NCBI RefSeq assembly: GCF_900108855.1
Contig: NZ_FNXY01000006.1
Span: forward strand, 548,698 to 612,697
Reading direction: 5' to 3'
DNA length: 64,000 bases
From: Dyadobacter koreensis
GTDB taxonomy: Bacteria; Bacteroidota; Bacteroidia; Cytophagales; Spirosomataceae
In this document: piece after piece, positions 8,124 through 16,402 of the stretch
How the letters are laid out: each line of letters begins with the position of its first letter
How positions within the stretch are numbered: position 1 is the stretch's first letter
Notes under the pieces: model-generated
Database searches by the model: none
Seen by the model: only the letters and a program-made list of their open reading frames with translations
Told to the model about the DNA's origin: nothing
Position numbers and translations under genes: made by a program

Positions 8124-9482
8124 TTAAAATTCATCTGTCAAGCCGAAAATACGTTTGTTTGTTTTCCATTTTCCTCTTGTAAAATCGGGTATTTCAACCG
8201 GTGAGCTTCCACGGGCAACCGATAATTCAGAAAGCGGACTTACTGCACTCCATACTGCCGCATCATACACATCAATCGGGGGAGCAACTTGTCTTTTTAC
8301 GGCTTCAATGAAACCACGGAAAACAAAATAATCAATTCCGCCATGTCCCGCATTCTCGGCCTCTTTTTCATATTTCTTCCAAAGCGGATGATCGTATTTT
8401 TTTAGGTATGGTGCGTCCTGCTCGGCTTCATGCTGCTTTGGTGAGATACCTTCCAGGTATATCGTATGCCCATCGTTCATCCAGATTCCTTCAGTTCCCT
8501 GTGCACGGAAACCGAGCGAATAGGGGCGGGGCGAGTTGGTATCGTGGATCAATACAATATTTTCACCATTATGGCATTGGATAGTCGTCGTAACCACATC
8601 ACCCAGTTTGAAATTTACCTTTGCATTCGGATGTTTTTCACCGCCATGATCTACGATATATTTATGGAGCCCACGCGATTTGGTAGCAGTGGAAGTCAGG
8701 TAATTAAATTTATTTCCGCGATTGATATCCAGCCAATGCGCTACTGGTCCTAAGCCGTGCGTCGGATAGATATCGCCGTTACGATCGACGGAATGCTGTG
8801 TACGCCACTTCGCTTCTGAGTATCCTTTCTCGCCAAATTCGACGCCGTAACCTTCGTTACTTTTTCCGTTGTTTAACTTGATACCGCGTAGATCATGCTG
8901 ATAACCGCAATGTGCATAGGTCATTTCGCCAAACATTCCTTCACGTATCATTTTTAAAATTGCCATCACGTCACGGCGATAACAAACGTTTTCCAGGATC
9001 ATACAATGCGATCCGGTTTTTTCATATGTATCGACAAGATCCCACGACTCCTGCAAAGTTACTGTCGCAGAGACTTCCACAGCTGCGTATTTTCCGGCAT
9101 TCATTGACGCGATCGTCATAGGCACATGCCATTGCCAGGGCGTGGCGATCAACACTGCGTCCAGATCATCCCGCTTGACCATATTCAGAAAATCTTCGTC
9201 ACCCTTTGAATAAACGGCAGGTTCCTTTCTTCCTGCTTTCTTAATCAGGTCTTTGGCAAAATTAATGGATGATGAATCGATATCACAGATAGCGTTCACC
9301 TCCACATCAGGCCGATATAAAGCTTGCTGTAAATGGTTGCGCCCGCGAAGCCCGACACCGACAAAACCGATCCGAACCTTATCTCGGGGTTTTCCGGTTT
9401 CTTCTTTTAATAGTATCGATGGCAAAATTCCGGTTGCAGATCCAGCCAATGTTGCTTTTTGAATAAAATTTCGTCTATCCAT
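8124..9482 (-). CDS. Gfo/Idh/MocA family protein, GH109 (alpha-N-acetylgalactosaminidase)-like
   Basis: This 452-residue protein starts with a twin-arginine signal (MDRRNFIQKATLAGSATGIL), implying export in folded form with its cofactor. The Rossmann NAD-binding motif is VGVGLRGRNHL. The motifs EVSATVT, ENVCYRRDVMAI and AHCGYQHDLRG resemble GH109 glycosidases, which use bound NAD+ to cleave alpha-N-acetylgalactosaminides by oxidation-elimination. Length (about 450) also fits GH109 better than ordinary dehydrogenases (about 330). It heads an operon with a sugar importer (53 bp downstream) and a sugar kinase, which fits release, uptake and phosphorylation of one sugar. An oxidoreductase function remains possible. 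Confidence 0.75.
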   Translation of the reverse strand: MDRRNFIQKATLAGSATGILPSILLKEETGKPRDKVRIGFVGVGLRGRNHLQQALYRPDVEVNAICDIDSSSINFAKDLIKKAGRKEPAVYSKGDEDFLNMVKRDDLDAVLIATPWQWHVPMTIASMNAGKYAAVEVSATVTLQESWDLVDTYEKTGSHCMILENVCYRRDVMAILKMIREGMFGEMTYAHCGYQHDLRGIKLNNGKSNEGYGVEFGEKGYSEAKWRTQHSVDRNGDIYPTHGLGPVAHWLDINRGNKFNYLTSTATKSRGLHKYIVDHGGEKHPNAKVNFKLGDVVTTTIQCHNGENIVLIHDTNSPRPYSLGFRAQGTEGIWMNDGHTIYLEGISPKQHEAEQDAPYLKKYDHPLWKKYEKEAENAGHGGIDYFVFRGFIEAVKRQVAPPIDVYDAAVWSAVSPLSELSVARGSSPVEIPDFTRGKWKTNKRIFGLTDEF

Positions 9483-9674
9483 GAGAAAGCCTAAAGAAAA
9501 TATTATAAGGTTTAGGAATTTATGCTGTAACCGCGCAAGATACGACCAAATACCATATTTTTAAATTTTTTTATTAATTAAAAATAATTATAAAATGAAG
9601 GCAGGAAAGAATGTTTCTCGATAATTACAGAACGTTTTGAACAAATTATGTTAATATCGTGTTGGGTTAAAAGT

Positions 9675-9719
9675 ACACTCCGATGGGCAGAGACGATCCC
9701 GCCCGACGGCTTTAAGTGT
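9675..9719 (+). promoter_or_regulatory. Structured 5' leader upstream of the pterin genes (candidate)
   Basis: The segment can fold into nested stems: acact (9675-9679) with agtgt (9715-9719), ccg (9680-9682) with cgg (9707-9709), and gggc (9685-9688) with gccc (9701-9704), around a 12-base loop. It lies about 60 bp upstream of the first pterin gene and is GC-rich in an AT-rich gap. It could be an RNA leader or an operator. I do not recognise a known riboswitch. The rest of the 9483-9780 gap shows nothing else clear. Confidence 0.35.
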
Positions 9720-9780
9720 GTTGGACACATACTTTGTTACGACATTTAAGGCATTTTTTTGTTTAACGTTATCATTATAT

Positions 9781-10197
9781 ATGGCTCATAAAGTGGCTGT
9801 GTTTCGTAAAGAACACTTTAATGCGGCTCACCGTCTCCATAATCCGGCATGGTCGGATGAGAAGAACGGGGAGATTTTTGGCAAGTGTAACAATCCGAAT
9901 TTTCATGGTCATAATTATGAACTGATTATCCAGGTAGTAGGCGAACTCAATCAGGAAACTGGTTTCGTGATCGATATGAAGGAGCTAAGTGTTCTTATTC
10001 AGGAACATGTTCTGGATCGTTTTGATCATAAAAATTTGAATCTTGATGTTGCAGAATTTCACCATTTAAATCCATCGGCTGAGAATATCGCCATTGTTAT
10101 TTATGACATTCTCAGACCAAAAATTGATGCAGAGCTAGCTCTGAAAATTAGATTATATGAAACAGAACGGAACTTTGTTGAATACCCAGTCGATTGA
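9781..10197 (+). CDS. 6-pyruvoyl-tetrahydropterin synthase / QueD family protein
   Basis: A 138-residue enzyme of the PTPS/QueD family, which acts on 7,8-dihydroneopterin triphosphate. The zinc ligands His17 (NAAHRL), His42 and His44 (NFHGHNY) and the catalytic-type Cys36 (KCNNPN) are present, as is FDHKNLNLDV. The CNNPNxHGHNY motif and the 6-residue Cys-His spacing look more like eukaryotic-type PTPS than like E. coli QueD (CxxxHGH). Its product could feed queuosine synthesis (6-carboxy-tetrahydropterin) or a biopterin. The start at MAHKVAVFRKEHF is chosen over an upstream alternative that would add a hydrophobic stretch. Its end overlaps the folE start by 41 bp. Confidence 0.88.
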   Translation: MAHKVAVFRKEHFNAAHRLHNPAWSDEKNGEIFGKCNNPNFHGHNYELIIQVVGELNQETGFVIDMKELSVLIQEHVLDRFDHKNLNLDVAEFHHLNPSAENIAIVIYDILRPKIDAELALKIRLYETERNFVEYPVD

Positions 10198-10846
10198 AAA
10201 TTTTGATATTGAAGAGATTGGTGACGAGCATCTTTTTTCTTCTATTGAAACACCGATGCGTCCCGATGCTTTTGCGCTGGAAGACGAGGTGAAAATTGAA
10301 CTGATCGAAAAACATTTTCGCCATATCATGGAGATTATGGGTTTGGATCTGACAGATGACAGTTTGAAGGGAACTCCGAAACGGGTTGCAAAAATGTATA
10401 TCAAGGAAGTTTTCAGTGGACTAGATCCTAAAAACAAGCCGAGTGTAGCATTATTTGAAAATAAATACAAATACAACCAGATGCTGGTGGAAAAGGATAT
10501 TTCGGTATTCTCGAATTGCGAGCATCATTTTGTTCCGATCTACGGTAAAGCGCATATCGCCTATATTTCAAGTGGAAAAGTAATAGGGTTGTCCAAGTTG
10601 AACCGAATCGTTGAGTATTTTTCTAAACGTCCGCAAGTTCAGGAGCGTTTAACGGTTCAGATTGCAAATGAATTAAAACAGGCATTACAAACCGATGATA
10701 TTGCGGTGGTGGTTGATGCGAAACATATGTGTGTGCAATCCCGCGGTGTTCGTGATGCCGGAAGCTCAACAGTAACAGCTTACTACGGCGGTAAATTTGA
10801 AGAAGAAGCTACGAAGAAGGAATTTCTGACGTATCTGGGAATGTAA
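10157..10846 (+). CDS. folE: GTP cyclohydrolase I
   Basis: FolE converts GTP to dihydroneopterin triphosphate, the first step of folate, queuosine and biopterin synthesis. The 229-residue protein has the zinc ligands Cys121 and His124 (NCEHHFVPIYGKAHIAYI) and Cys192 (KHMCVQSRGV), plus GLSKLNRIV and RPQVQERLT. An N-terminal extension of about 30 residues ends at TPMRPDAF, as is common in Bacteroidota. Its start lies inside the upstream PTPS-like gene in another frame, so the two consecutive pathway enzymes are translationally linked: FolE makes the substrate used by its neighbour. Confidence 0.96.
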   Translation: MKQNGTLLNTQSIENFDIEEIGDEHLFSSIETPMRPDAFALEDEVKIELIEKHFRHIMEIMGLDLTDDSLKGTPKRVAKMYIKEVFSGLDPKNKPSVALFENKYKYNQMLVEKDISVFSNCEHHFVPIYGKAHIAYISSGKVIGLSKLNRIVEYFSKRPQVQERLTVQIANELKQALQTDDIAVVVDAKHMCVQSRGVRDAGSSTVTAYYGGKFEEEATKKEFLTYLGM

Positions 10847-10891
10847 TTATTGCTGGATATGTGAAAAATCAGAATAACGGATAACATAAGA

Positions 10892-10935
10892 AGCCGGAAT
10901 CAGGATGATCTTGCATCGTCCTGGTTCCGGCTTTT
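10892..10935. terminator. Bidirectional terminator between folE and the TIM-barrel gene
   Basis: A long hairpin (agccggaa...caggatgat / atcgtcctg...ttccggct) with A-rich and T-rich flanks lies between convergent genes and ends 5 bp before the stop codon of the minus-strand gene. Confidence 0.75.
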
Positions 10936-10939
10936 ATCT

Positions 10940-11869
10940 TTATACTAATGGTCCGACTCTTTCAAGAAGTGCTTTTGTCGCTTTAATTCCATCGCGTTCA
11001 GAAAGTTTGCTTCCTTCGTATTCTATACCGGCTATTCCTTTAAATCCGCTGTCTTTAACGATTTTAAGAATTTTTGTGTAGTCAGTTTCAATACAGTTCC
11101 CTTTTTCGTCAAAGTCATAAGTTTTAGCACTCACGCCTTTTGCGAAAGGCATAAGCTCTTTTGTCCCCTGGTAACGGTCATAAGATTCTTCACACTCGAA
11201 GCTTCCCTGTTTTCTTTTGATGCAGAAATTTCCGAAGTCAGGTAACGTTCCAACATTTTTCATGTTCACCTGCTTCATCACGCCAGAGAGCCATTTTCCA
11301 TTAGAAGAAGAACCGCCATGGTTTTCAACAATTACGTTAATGCCGGTTTTCTTAGCGAATTCGCCAAGTTTACCCAGACCTTCTACCGCAGCTTTCGCGA
11401 TTTCTTCGTCGCTTCCTTTACCAAATGCATTCACACGAATTGTTTTGCAGCCAAGGTATTTTGCGCATTCAACCCATTTGTAGTGGTTTTCGACTGCCTT
11501 ATTGCGAACAGCAGCGTCAAGTTCCCCAAGACCGCCTTCTCCGTCGATCATAATCAGGTTGTTCGTCACGCCGTTGTCTTTACATCTCTGCAAAAGCTCG
11601 TTCAGATATGTTTTGTCCTCTGCTTTATCTTTGAAAAACTGGTTTACATATTCAACAATAGAAATGCCGAACTCCTTTTTAGCAAGTTCGGGGAAATCCA
11701 TATTAACAATTTTTTTTGCGAATAATTCCTTATGCAACGACCACTCGGCAAGTGAAATTTCGAAGAACATTTTTTTTGCAGCCTGTTCAGCAAACAGGTC
11801 AGTAAGCGTTGTCGCGGCCAATGCAGTTGCACCAGCTTTTTTTAGGAAATCGCGTCTTGAAAAATACAT
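10940..11869 (-). CDS. Sugar phosphate isomerase/epimerase family (TIM barrel), Tat-exported
   Basis: The 309-residue protein begins with a twin-arginine signal (MYFSRRDFLKKAGATALAATTL), so it is likely exported. The rest is an AP-endonuclease-2/xylose isomerase-like TIM barrel: EISLAEWSLHK, CKTIRVNAFG, NVIVENHGG (metal-binding Glu and His), GTLPDFGNF and AGIEYEGSKLSERDG. The metal ligands expected for the family (Glu, Asp, His, Glu) can be placed. Exact substrate is unknown; Tat-linked members are frequent in Cytophagales carbohydrate metabolism. It is monocistronic, between terminators and the long gap upstream of the NUDIX gene. Confidence 0.8.
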   Translation of the reverse strand: MYFSRRDFLKKAGATALAATTLTDLFAEQAAKKMFFEISLAEWSLHKELFAKKIVNMDFPELAKKEFGISIVEYVNQFFKDKAEDKTYLNELLQRCKDNGVTNNLIMIDGEGGLGELDAAVRNKAVENHYKWVECAKYLGCKTIRVNAFGKGSDEEIAKAAVEGLGKLGEFAKKTGINVIVENHGGSSSNGKWLSGVMKQVNMKNVGTLPDFGNFCIKRKQGSFECEESYDRYQGTKELMPFAKGVSAKTYDFDEKGNCIETDYTKILKIVKDSGFKGIAGIEYEGSKLSERDGIKATKALLERVGPLV

Positions 11870-12159
11870 TTTCGGTTAGAATTTAGATTTAGTAATAAAA
11901 ATTGTGAGTCGGCTACATGTTCATGTAGTTGGGCTAGTCCGTAAAGTTTCTGATTTTTCTCGATATTCACAGCATTTTGGCCAATTTACTGAAAATTTTA
12001 TTGGCGCGTTCATACCAATAAATATCAGAATTGAGATTTAGCTTTAAGTGTAACAAGCGCTACAAAAGATCAAAGTGTAACAGGTTCTTTACGGTTTTTT
12101 GGTTTATTTGCACCATTGAATGAGTGTCAATAAACCATGAATACATAGAAATGCGGGTT
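11870..12159. other. Divergent intergenic region
   Basis: About 290 bp between two divergently transcribed genes. I see only AT-rich sequence and two copies of the short motif agtgtaac (12046 and 12075 areas), which could be a direct-repeat regulatory site. No clear TAnnTTTG promoter was found. Confidence 0.3.
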
Positions 12160-12705
12160 ATGAGTACAGAAAATAATTGGAAAACGCTTTCCTCGGAAAC
12201 TGTTTATGAGAATGCGTGGCTTGAAATCAGTCACCGTGAAGTGATTAACCCTGCCGGAAAAGATGGTATATATGGTGTGGTGAAGTTTAAAAATAAAGCG
12301 TTGGGAATTATTCCTGTAGATGAAAATGGGTTCATCTATCTGGTAGGACAATTTCGCTATACGCTGGATGAATATTCGTGGGAAATTCCGGAAGGTGGCG
12401 GTCCCTTTAATGAAGATGTGCTGGATGCCGCAAAGCGTGAATTAAAAGAAGAAACCGGTTTAATTGCTTCAAACTGGACTCGTTTATCCCGAATTCATAC
12501 TTCGAATTCTGCGACAGATGAGGAAGGATTTCTTTTTATGGCAGAAGGATTGAGTCAAAGTGAAGCAGAGCCTGAGGAAACAGAAGAATTACAGGTAAAG
12601 AAAATTCATCTTTCAGAGGCGGTAGAGATGGTAATGCGCTCGGAGATTACTGATGCGATTTCGATTGCCGGGATATTAATGGCTGCGAGGCTGAAAGGAA
12701 TCTAA
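12160..12705 (+). CDS. NUDIX hydrolase (ADP-ribose pyrophosphatase-like)
   Basis: A 181-residue NUDIX protein. The NUDIX box is GGGPFNEDVLDAAKRELKEE followed by TGL, matching G-x5-E-x7-REUxEExGU with all metal-binding glutamates. The preceding QFRYTLDEYSWEIPEGG is typical of the ADP-ribose/nucleoside diphosphate sugar pyrophosphatase branch (NudF-like). It probably hydrolyses ADP-ribose or an NDP-sugar in the cytoplasm. ATG codons at 12151 and 12160 are both possible; the second (MSTENNWKTLSSE) gives the usual N-terminus. The LysE-type exporter starts 1 bp after its stop, so the two form an operon. Confidence 0.87.
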   Translation: MSTENNWKTLSSETVYENAWLEISHREVINPAGKDGIYGVVKFKNKALGIIPVDENGFIYLVGQFRYTLDEYSWEIPEGGGPFNEDVLDAAKRELKEETGLIASNWTRLSRIHTSNSATDEEGFLFMAEGLSQSEAEPEETEELQVKKIHLSEAVEMVMRSEITDAISIAGILMAARLKGI

Positions 12706-12706
12706 G

Positions 12707-13321
12707 ATGCTCGAATCACTCTTTTATGGTATCCTGACAGGTGTGGCGTTATGTCTGACTTTCGGAACCGTATTTTTTTCTTTGGTACAAAATAGCGTCG
12801 ACAATGGATACCGAACCGGAATCAAAATCGCCTTGGGTGTATTTGTCTCGGACGTGATTTTTGTTTTTTTTGCCATTTTTGGCACTTCCTTATTGCCCGA
12901 TATTCATAATTTTCAGAAGTGGATGGCAGGGGCGGGCGTATTATTTTTACTGATCTTGGGTTTATCAAATTTAATTAAAGGTCAGCCAAAAATTGCTTAC
13001 CCGACGTCAAAATTGGGTAATCTGGTTTACTATTTCACGACTGGTTTTTTTCTGAATGCCTTAAATCCTGTGAATTTTATCAGCTGGGTAACCATCGCCT
13101 CCTATATCAGATCGACTTTGCATTATAATTATAATCAGGTGTTGCTTTTTTTCGGAGCAAGTGTAGTCGCCGTATTTTTTGTTGAATGCGCCATTGCAGT
13201 TTTTGCACATAAATTGAAGCGGATTTTTACACCAAAAGTGGTAACGATTTTTAACAAGGTAACCGGAATTGTTTTTATTTTGATTGCTTGTCAGATCGCT
13301 TATATTAATTTCCTAAAGTAG
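12707..13321 (+). CDS. LysE family translocator
   Basis: A 204-residue membrane protein with about six hydrophobic helices. The N-terminal SLFYGILTGVALCLTFGTVFFSLVQNSVDNGYRTGIKIALGVFVSD follows the LysE/RhtB pattern (G...GP-like motif, then a polar loop and a second helix with GxxxxD). Family members export amino acids such as lysine, homoserine or threonine. The substrate here is unknown. It is co-transcribed with the NUDIX gene (1 bp spacing) and is followed by a perfect hairpin terminator. Confidence 0.82.
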   Translation: MLESLFYGILTGVALCLTFGTVFFSLVQNSVDNGYRTGIKIALGVFVSDVIFVFFAIFGTSLLPDIHNFQKWMAGAGVLFLLILGLSNLIKGQPKIAYPTSKLGNLVYYFTTGFFLNALNPVNFISWVTIASYIRSTLHYNYNQVLLFFGASVVAVFFVECAIAVFAHKLKRIFTPKVVTIFNKVTGIVFILIACQIAYINFLK

Positions 13322-13330
13322 GTTTAATTA

Positions 13331-13367
13331 AAAATGGGATCAGACTTATGAATTCTGATCCCATTTT
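13331..13367. terminator. Bidirectional terminator
   Basis: Perfect 14-bp inverted repeat (aaaatgggatcaga / tctgatcccatttt) with a 9-base loop between convergent genes; A-run and T-run on either side suit both strands. Confidence 0.85.
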
Positions 13368-13388
13368 AAATATGATTCTTTAACCAAT

Positions 13389-14972
13389 TCATTCCTCCGC
13401 AAAAACCTCATCCGAAACATACCCCTTGCTCTTCAAATAATCCTTCCAGTCCTGTATCAAAAAGTTTTTTAATACACGCGGGAATTTGTGCTGGCCTCCC
13501 ATCTTGCCCTTAGACTCCATCCAGCCGTAAAATGCGCTGTTTGGAAGTACGGTAACAAAAACGTCTTTTAAAGCATGCTTCCGCTCGACTGCATAGTCAT
13601 CGTTAAGCTCGGCGAGTTTTGCATCAACTTTATTTCTCAAAATCTCAGGATCGACATTTTCTTCTTCGACGCCGATATACCAGTGGTGTGCGAAAAGCGA
13701 GTCGTGTTCAACCCCGCAAACGGTAAACTCTTTCACGGTCAATCCCAGTTCGTCAGAAATCAGATCAATCGCTTTATTCATATTGTCAACGGAAAGATGT
13801 TCCCCGCAAAGACTTAAATAATGCTTTGTTCTCCCGGTGATCACAATTTCCGCTTTCGATTTATCGACAAATTTTAAAGTGTCACCGATCAGGTAGCGCC
13901 ATGCTCCTGAGCATGTGGATAGTAAAAGTGCATATTCCTTTCCTTCCTCAACCTGGTCCACCATCAGTGTTTCCGGCGAGGGGAGAAGTGTTCCTTCTGA
14001 ATCAAAATTATCCTGATTGAACGGGACAAATTCATAGAAAAGTCCGTTATCCAAAACCAATTCCATTCCCTGCGCATTCGGCCGGTTCTGATAGGCGATA
14101 AACCCCTCGGAAGCCAGATAAGTATTGATATAGATCAGCGGTCTTGCAAGTAGTTTTTCAAAACCTTTTCTATATGGCTCGAAAGAAACACCACCGTGTG
14201 CGAAAACCTGAAGATTTGGCCAGATATCGTGAATTGTTTTAACCTTATAATGAGAAATTATCTTTTCCATCAAAAGCTGGATCCACGCAGGAACACCGAC
14301 AATAAAGCCAATATCCCATTCATGCGCCTTCAAGGTAATTTCTTCTAATTTCAGTCCCCAGTCCTTTTCAGATGCAATTTTTTCGCCAGGTTTGTAATAA
14401 GGGCGGAACCATGCAGGAATCTGACTGGCCGTGATACCGCTTAAATCTCCTTCATAATGCGAATCCTGATTGTTCAGATTTGTACTCCCGCCAAGCATCA
14501 AAAAACCTTTTTCATACAGATCATCGGGTAATTCTTTGTAATGACCCAGGGATAAAATCTGACGGATACTCGTTTTCTGGATCGCCTTGGACATTGCTTT
14601 TGTTACCGGAATATGCTTTGTCGCAGCCTCCGATGTGCCTGAGCTTAACGCATAATATTTAATTCGTCCCGGCCAGCAGATATCTTTTTCTCCATCCAGC
14701 GATCTGTGCCACCACTCTTTAAAGATGGCGTTATAATCATAAACCGGAACTGATTTTTTGTATTGTTCATAAAAAGAGCCTTTCTCCCCGAATAAAATCG
14801 TAGATAATAACTCGTCGAAATTGTATTTTTCGCCGAATTCTGTATACCTGGCCTTCGCCAGCAATTTTGCTAGAGTCTTTTTCTGTTGTTGATGAATAGT
14901 CGCCTTTCTCCGGTTCGCAACAATATTACTGATCCGGATTCCTCTCTTGAGCAAACTTCCTACAAGGGCCAT
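13389..14972 (-). CDS. GH3 family (auxin-responsive promoter-like) adenylate-forming protein
   Basis: The 527-residue protein belongs to the GH3 family, known from plant acyl-amido synthetases and widespread in Bacteroidota. Diagnostic segments are YYALSSGTSEAATKHIPVT (ATP-binding motif), GGSTNL, VFAHGGVSFEPY, YLASEGFIAYQ and YRYLIGDT-like WRYLIGDTLKFVDK followed by EIVITGRTKHYLSLCGEHLS. The fold is that of firefly luciferase/ANL enzymes, so it should adenylate a carboxylic acid and conjugate it, but bacterial substrates are unknown. The stop of surE is 22 bp upstream on the same strand, making a probable operon surE then GH3. Confidence 0.9.
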   Translation of the reverse strand: MALVGSLLKRGIRISNIVANRRKATIHQQQKKTLAKLLAKARYTEFGEKYNFDELLSTILFGEKGSFYEQYKKSVPVYDYNAIFKEWWHRSLDGEKDICWPGRIKYYALSSGTSEAATKHIPVTKAMSKAIQKTSIRQILSLGHYKELPDDLYEKGFLMLGGSTNLNNQDSHYEGDLSGITASQIPAWFRPYYKPGEKIASEKDWGLKLEEITLKAHEWDIGFIVGVPAWIQLLMEKIISHYKVKTIHDIWPNLQVFAHGGVSFEPYRKGFEKLLARPLIYINTYLASEGFIAYQNRPNAQGMELVLDNGLFYEFVPFNQDNFDSEGTLLPSPETLMVDQVEEGKEYALLLSTCSGAWRYLIGDTLKFVDKSKAEIVITGRTKHYLSLCGEHLSVDNMNKAIDLISDELGLTVKEFTVCGVEHDSLFAHHWYIGVEEENVDPEILRNKVDAKLAELNDDYAVERKHALKDVFVTVLPNSAFYGWMESKGKMGGQHKFPRVLKNFLIQDWKDYLKSKGYVSDEVFAEE

Positions 14973-14994
14973 AGCTATTTTTTCTAACGTGGGT

Positions 14995-15762
14995 TTATAA
15001 ATCCCAAGTTTCCAGCTGTTTTAAAGCTTTATACTCGGTTAAATCGTATTGACAAGGCACTACGGAAATGTAATTATGATCCAATGCCCATACGTCTGTG
15101 TCTTCTTTTTCAGTGTCAAAATTCACGAATTGCCCCGCCATCCACAAATAGCCGCGACCATTTGGATCAACACGGTAATCAAATTTTTCCTGCCATTTGG
15201 CGTGCGCCTGTCTGCAAATTTTGATGCCCTTAATAGGTTCATCCGACTTCATCGGAATATTAACGTTCAAAGCAACGCCTTTTGGTATACCATGTTTCAG
15301 CGCCGATTCAGTAATTGACTTGATAAAAGGAACGCCATGACTAAAATCAGCATCTTCTCGGAAATCAGATAAGGAGAACCCGATAGCTGGAATTCCTTCA
15401 ATCGCTCCTTCGATCGCCGCTGACATCGTCCCGGAATATAGAACGCTTATTGAGCTGTTGCTTCCATGGTTAATGCCGCTTACGATGAGATCTGGTTTTC
15501 TATCGTGCAACACATAGTTTTTTGCCAATTTAACACAATCTGCCGGTGTTCCCGAGCATTCATATTCTACAACTCCTTCAAAAATGTGTGTTTCATATAA
15601 CCTTAAAGGCTCGCCAATGGTTATGGCGTGGCCCATTCCTGATTGCGGACTATTGGGAGCGACAACGATAACGTCTCCCAAAGTTTGCATAATGTTGACA
15701 AGTGTGCGGATTCCCAGGGAAGTTATTCCATCATCATTTGTAACTAAAATAAGTGGTTTCAT
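14995..15762 (-). CDS. surE: 5'/3'-nucleotidase SurE
   Basis: SurE is a metal-dependent nucleotidase acting on nucleoside 5'- and 3'-monophosphates. The 255-residue protein has the invariant VTNDDG near the N-terminus, VVAPNSPQSGMGHAIT, SGTPADCVKLA and VSGINHGSNS, including the metal-binding Asp-Asp, Ser and Asn residues. Length is typical. It is the first gene of a pair with the GH3 gene 22 bp downstream. Confidence 0.95.
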   Translation of the reverse strand: MKPLILVTNDDGITSLGIRTLVNIMQTLGDVIVVAPNSPQSGMGHAITIGEPLRLYETHIFEGVVEYECSGTPADCVKLAKNYVLHDRKPDLIVSGINHGSNSSISVLYSGTMSAAIEGAIEGIPAIGFSLSDFREDADFSHGVPFIKSITESALKHGIPKGVALNVNIPMKSDEPIKGIKICRQAHAKWQEKFDYRVDPNGRGYLWMAGQFVNFDTEKEDTDVWALDHNYISVVPCQYDLTEYKALKQLETWDL

Positions 15763-15892
15763 ATATTAATTCAAAATTTACCGGGCTTTTGATCCGTAGA
15801 GGCTATTTTTTTACGGAAGATATGTCGATGAATTTTATTTAGTTTGTGAATAAAAAACGTTTTACGGTTCTGAAAAATCAAATTTAAACAAT

Positions 15893-16393
15893 ATGCCTTC
15901 ATTCTCAATAAAGCATGGAACTCTATCTGATATACCTGTCGTGATCGGAATTCAGGAGAAAACATGGGAACCGACTTACCGTGAAATCCTTAGCCCTGAT
16001 CAGATCGATTATATGTTTGAAAAAATATATTCTCCCGAAGCGCTGGAAAATCAGATGACCGAGGGAGGGCAGCAATTTTTACTGTTATTTGACTCAGAAG
16101 TTCCGGTAGGATTTGCTGCAGTCGCACAGGGAGAATTAGGTTATTTCAAGTTACATAAGATTTATGTACTTCCCAACATGCAGGGTACCGGAGCGGGTAA
16201 ATATTTACTTGCTGAGGTGGAACAATATGTTAAATCTGTTGGAGGAAAAAAACTTGCTTTAAATGTTAACCGCTACAATAAAGCCAGATCGTTTTATGAG
16301 AAAATGAATTTTGTTACGGTTAAAGAAGTAGATGTTCCAATTGGTCCATACTGGATGAACGATTTCATCATGCTGAAACAATTGGAACCGTAA
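15893..16393 (+). CDS. GNAT family N-acetyltransferase
   Basis: A 166-residue acetyltransferase of the GNAT fold. Motif A is LHKIYVLPNMQGTGAGKYLL (Q-x-x-G-x-G/A acetyl-CoA loop QGTGAG), and motif B is LALNVNRYNKARSFYEKMNF, typical of RimI/PaiA-like enzymes. The acceptor (polyamine, amino acid or protein) cannot be predicted. It is transcribed on its own, convergent with trhO; their stops are 9 bp apart. Confidence 0.85.
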   Translation: MPSFSIKHGTLSDIPVVIGIQEKTWEPTYREILSPDQIDYMFEKIYSPEALENQMTEGGQQFLLLFDSEVPVGFAAVAQGELGYFKLHKIYVLPNMQGTGAGKYLLAEVEQYVKSVGGKKLALNVNRYNKARSFYEKMNFVTVKEVDVPIGPYWMNDFIMLKQLEP

Positions 16394-16402
16394 ATTTCGT
16401 CA

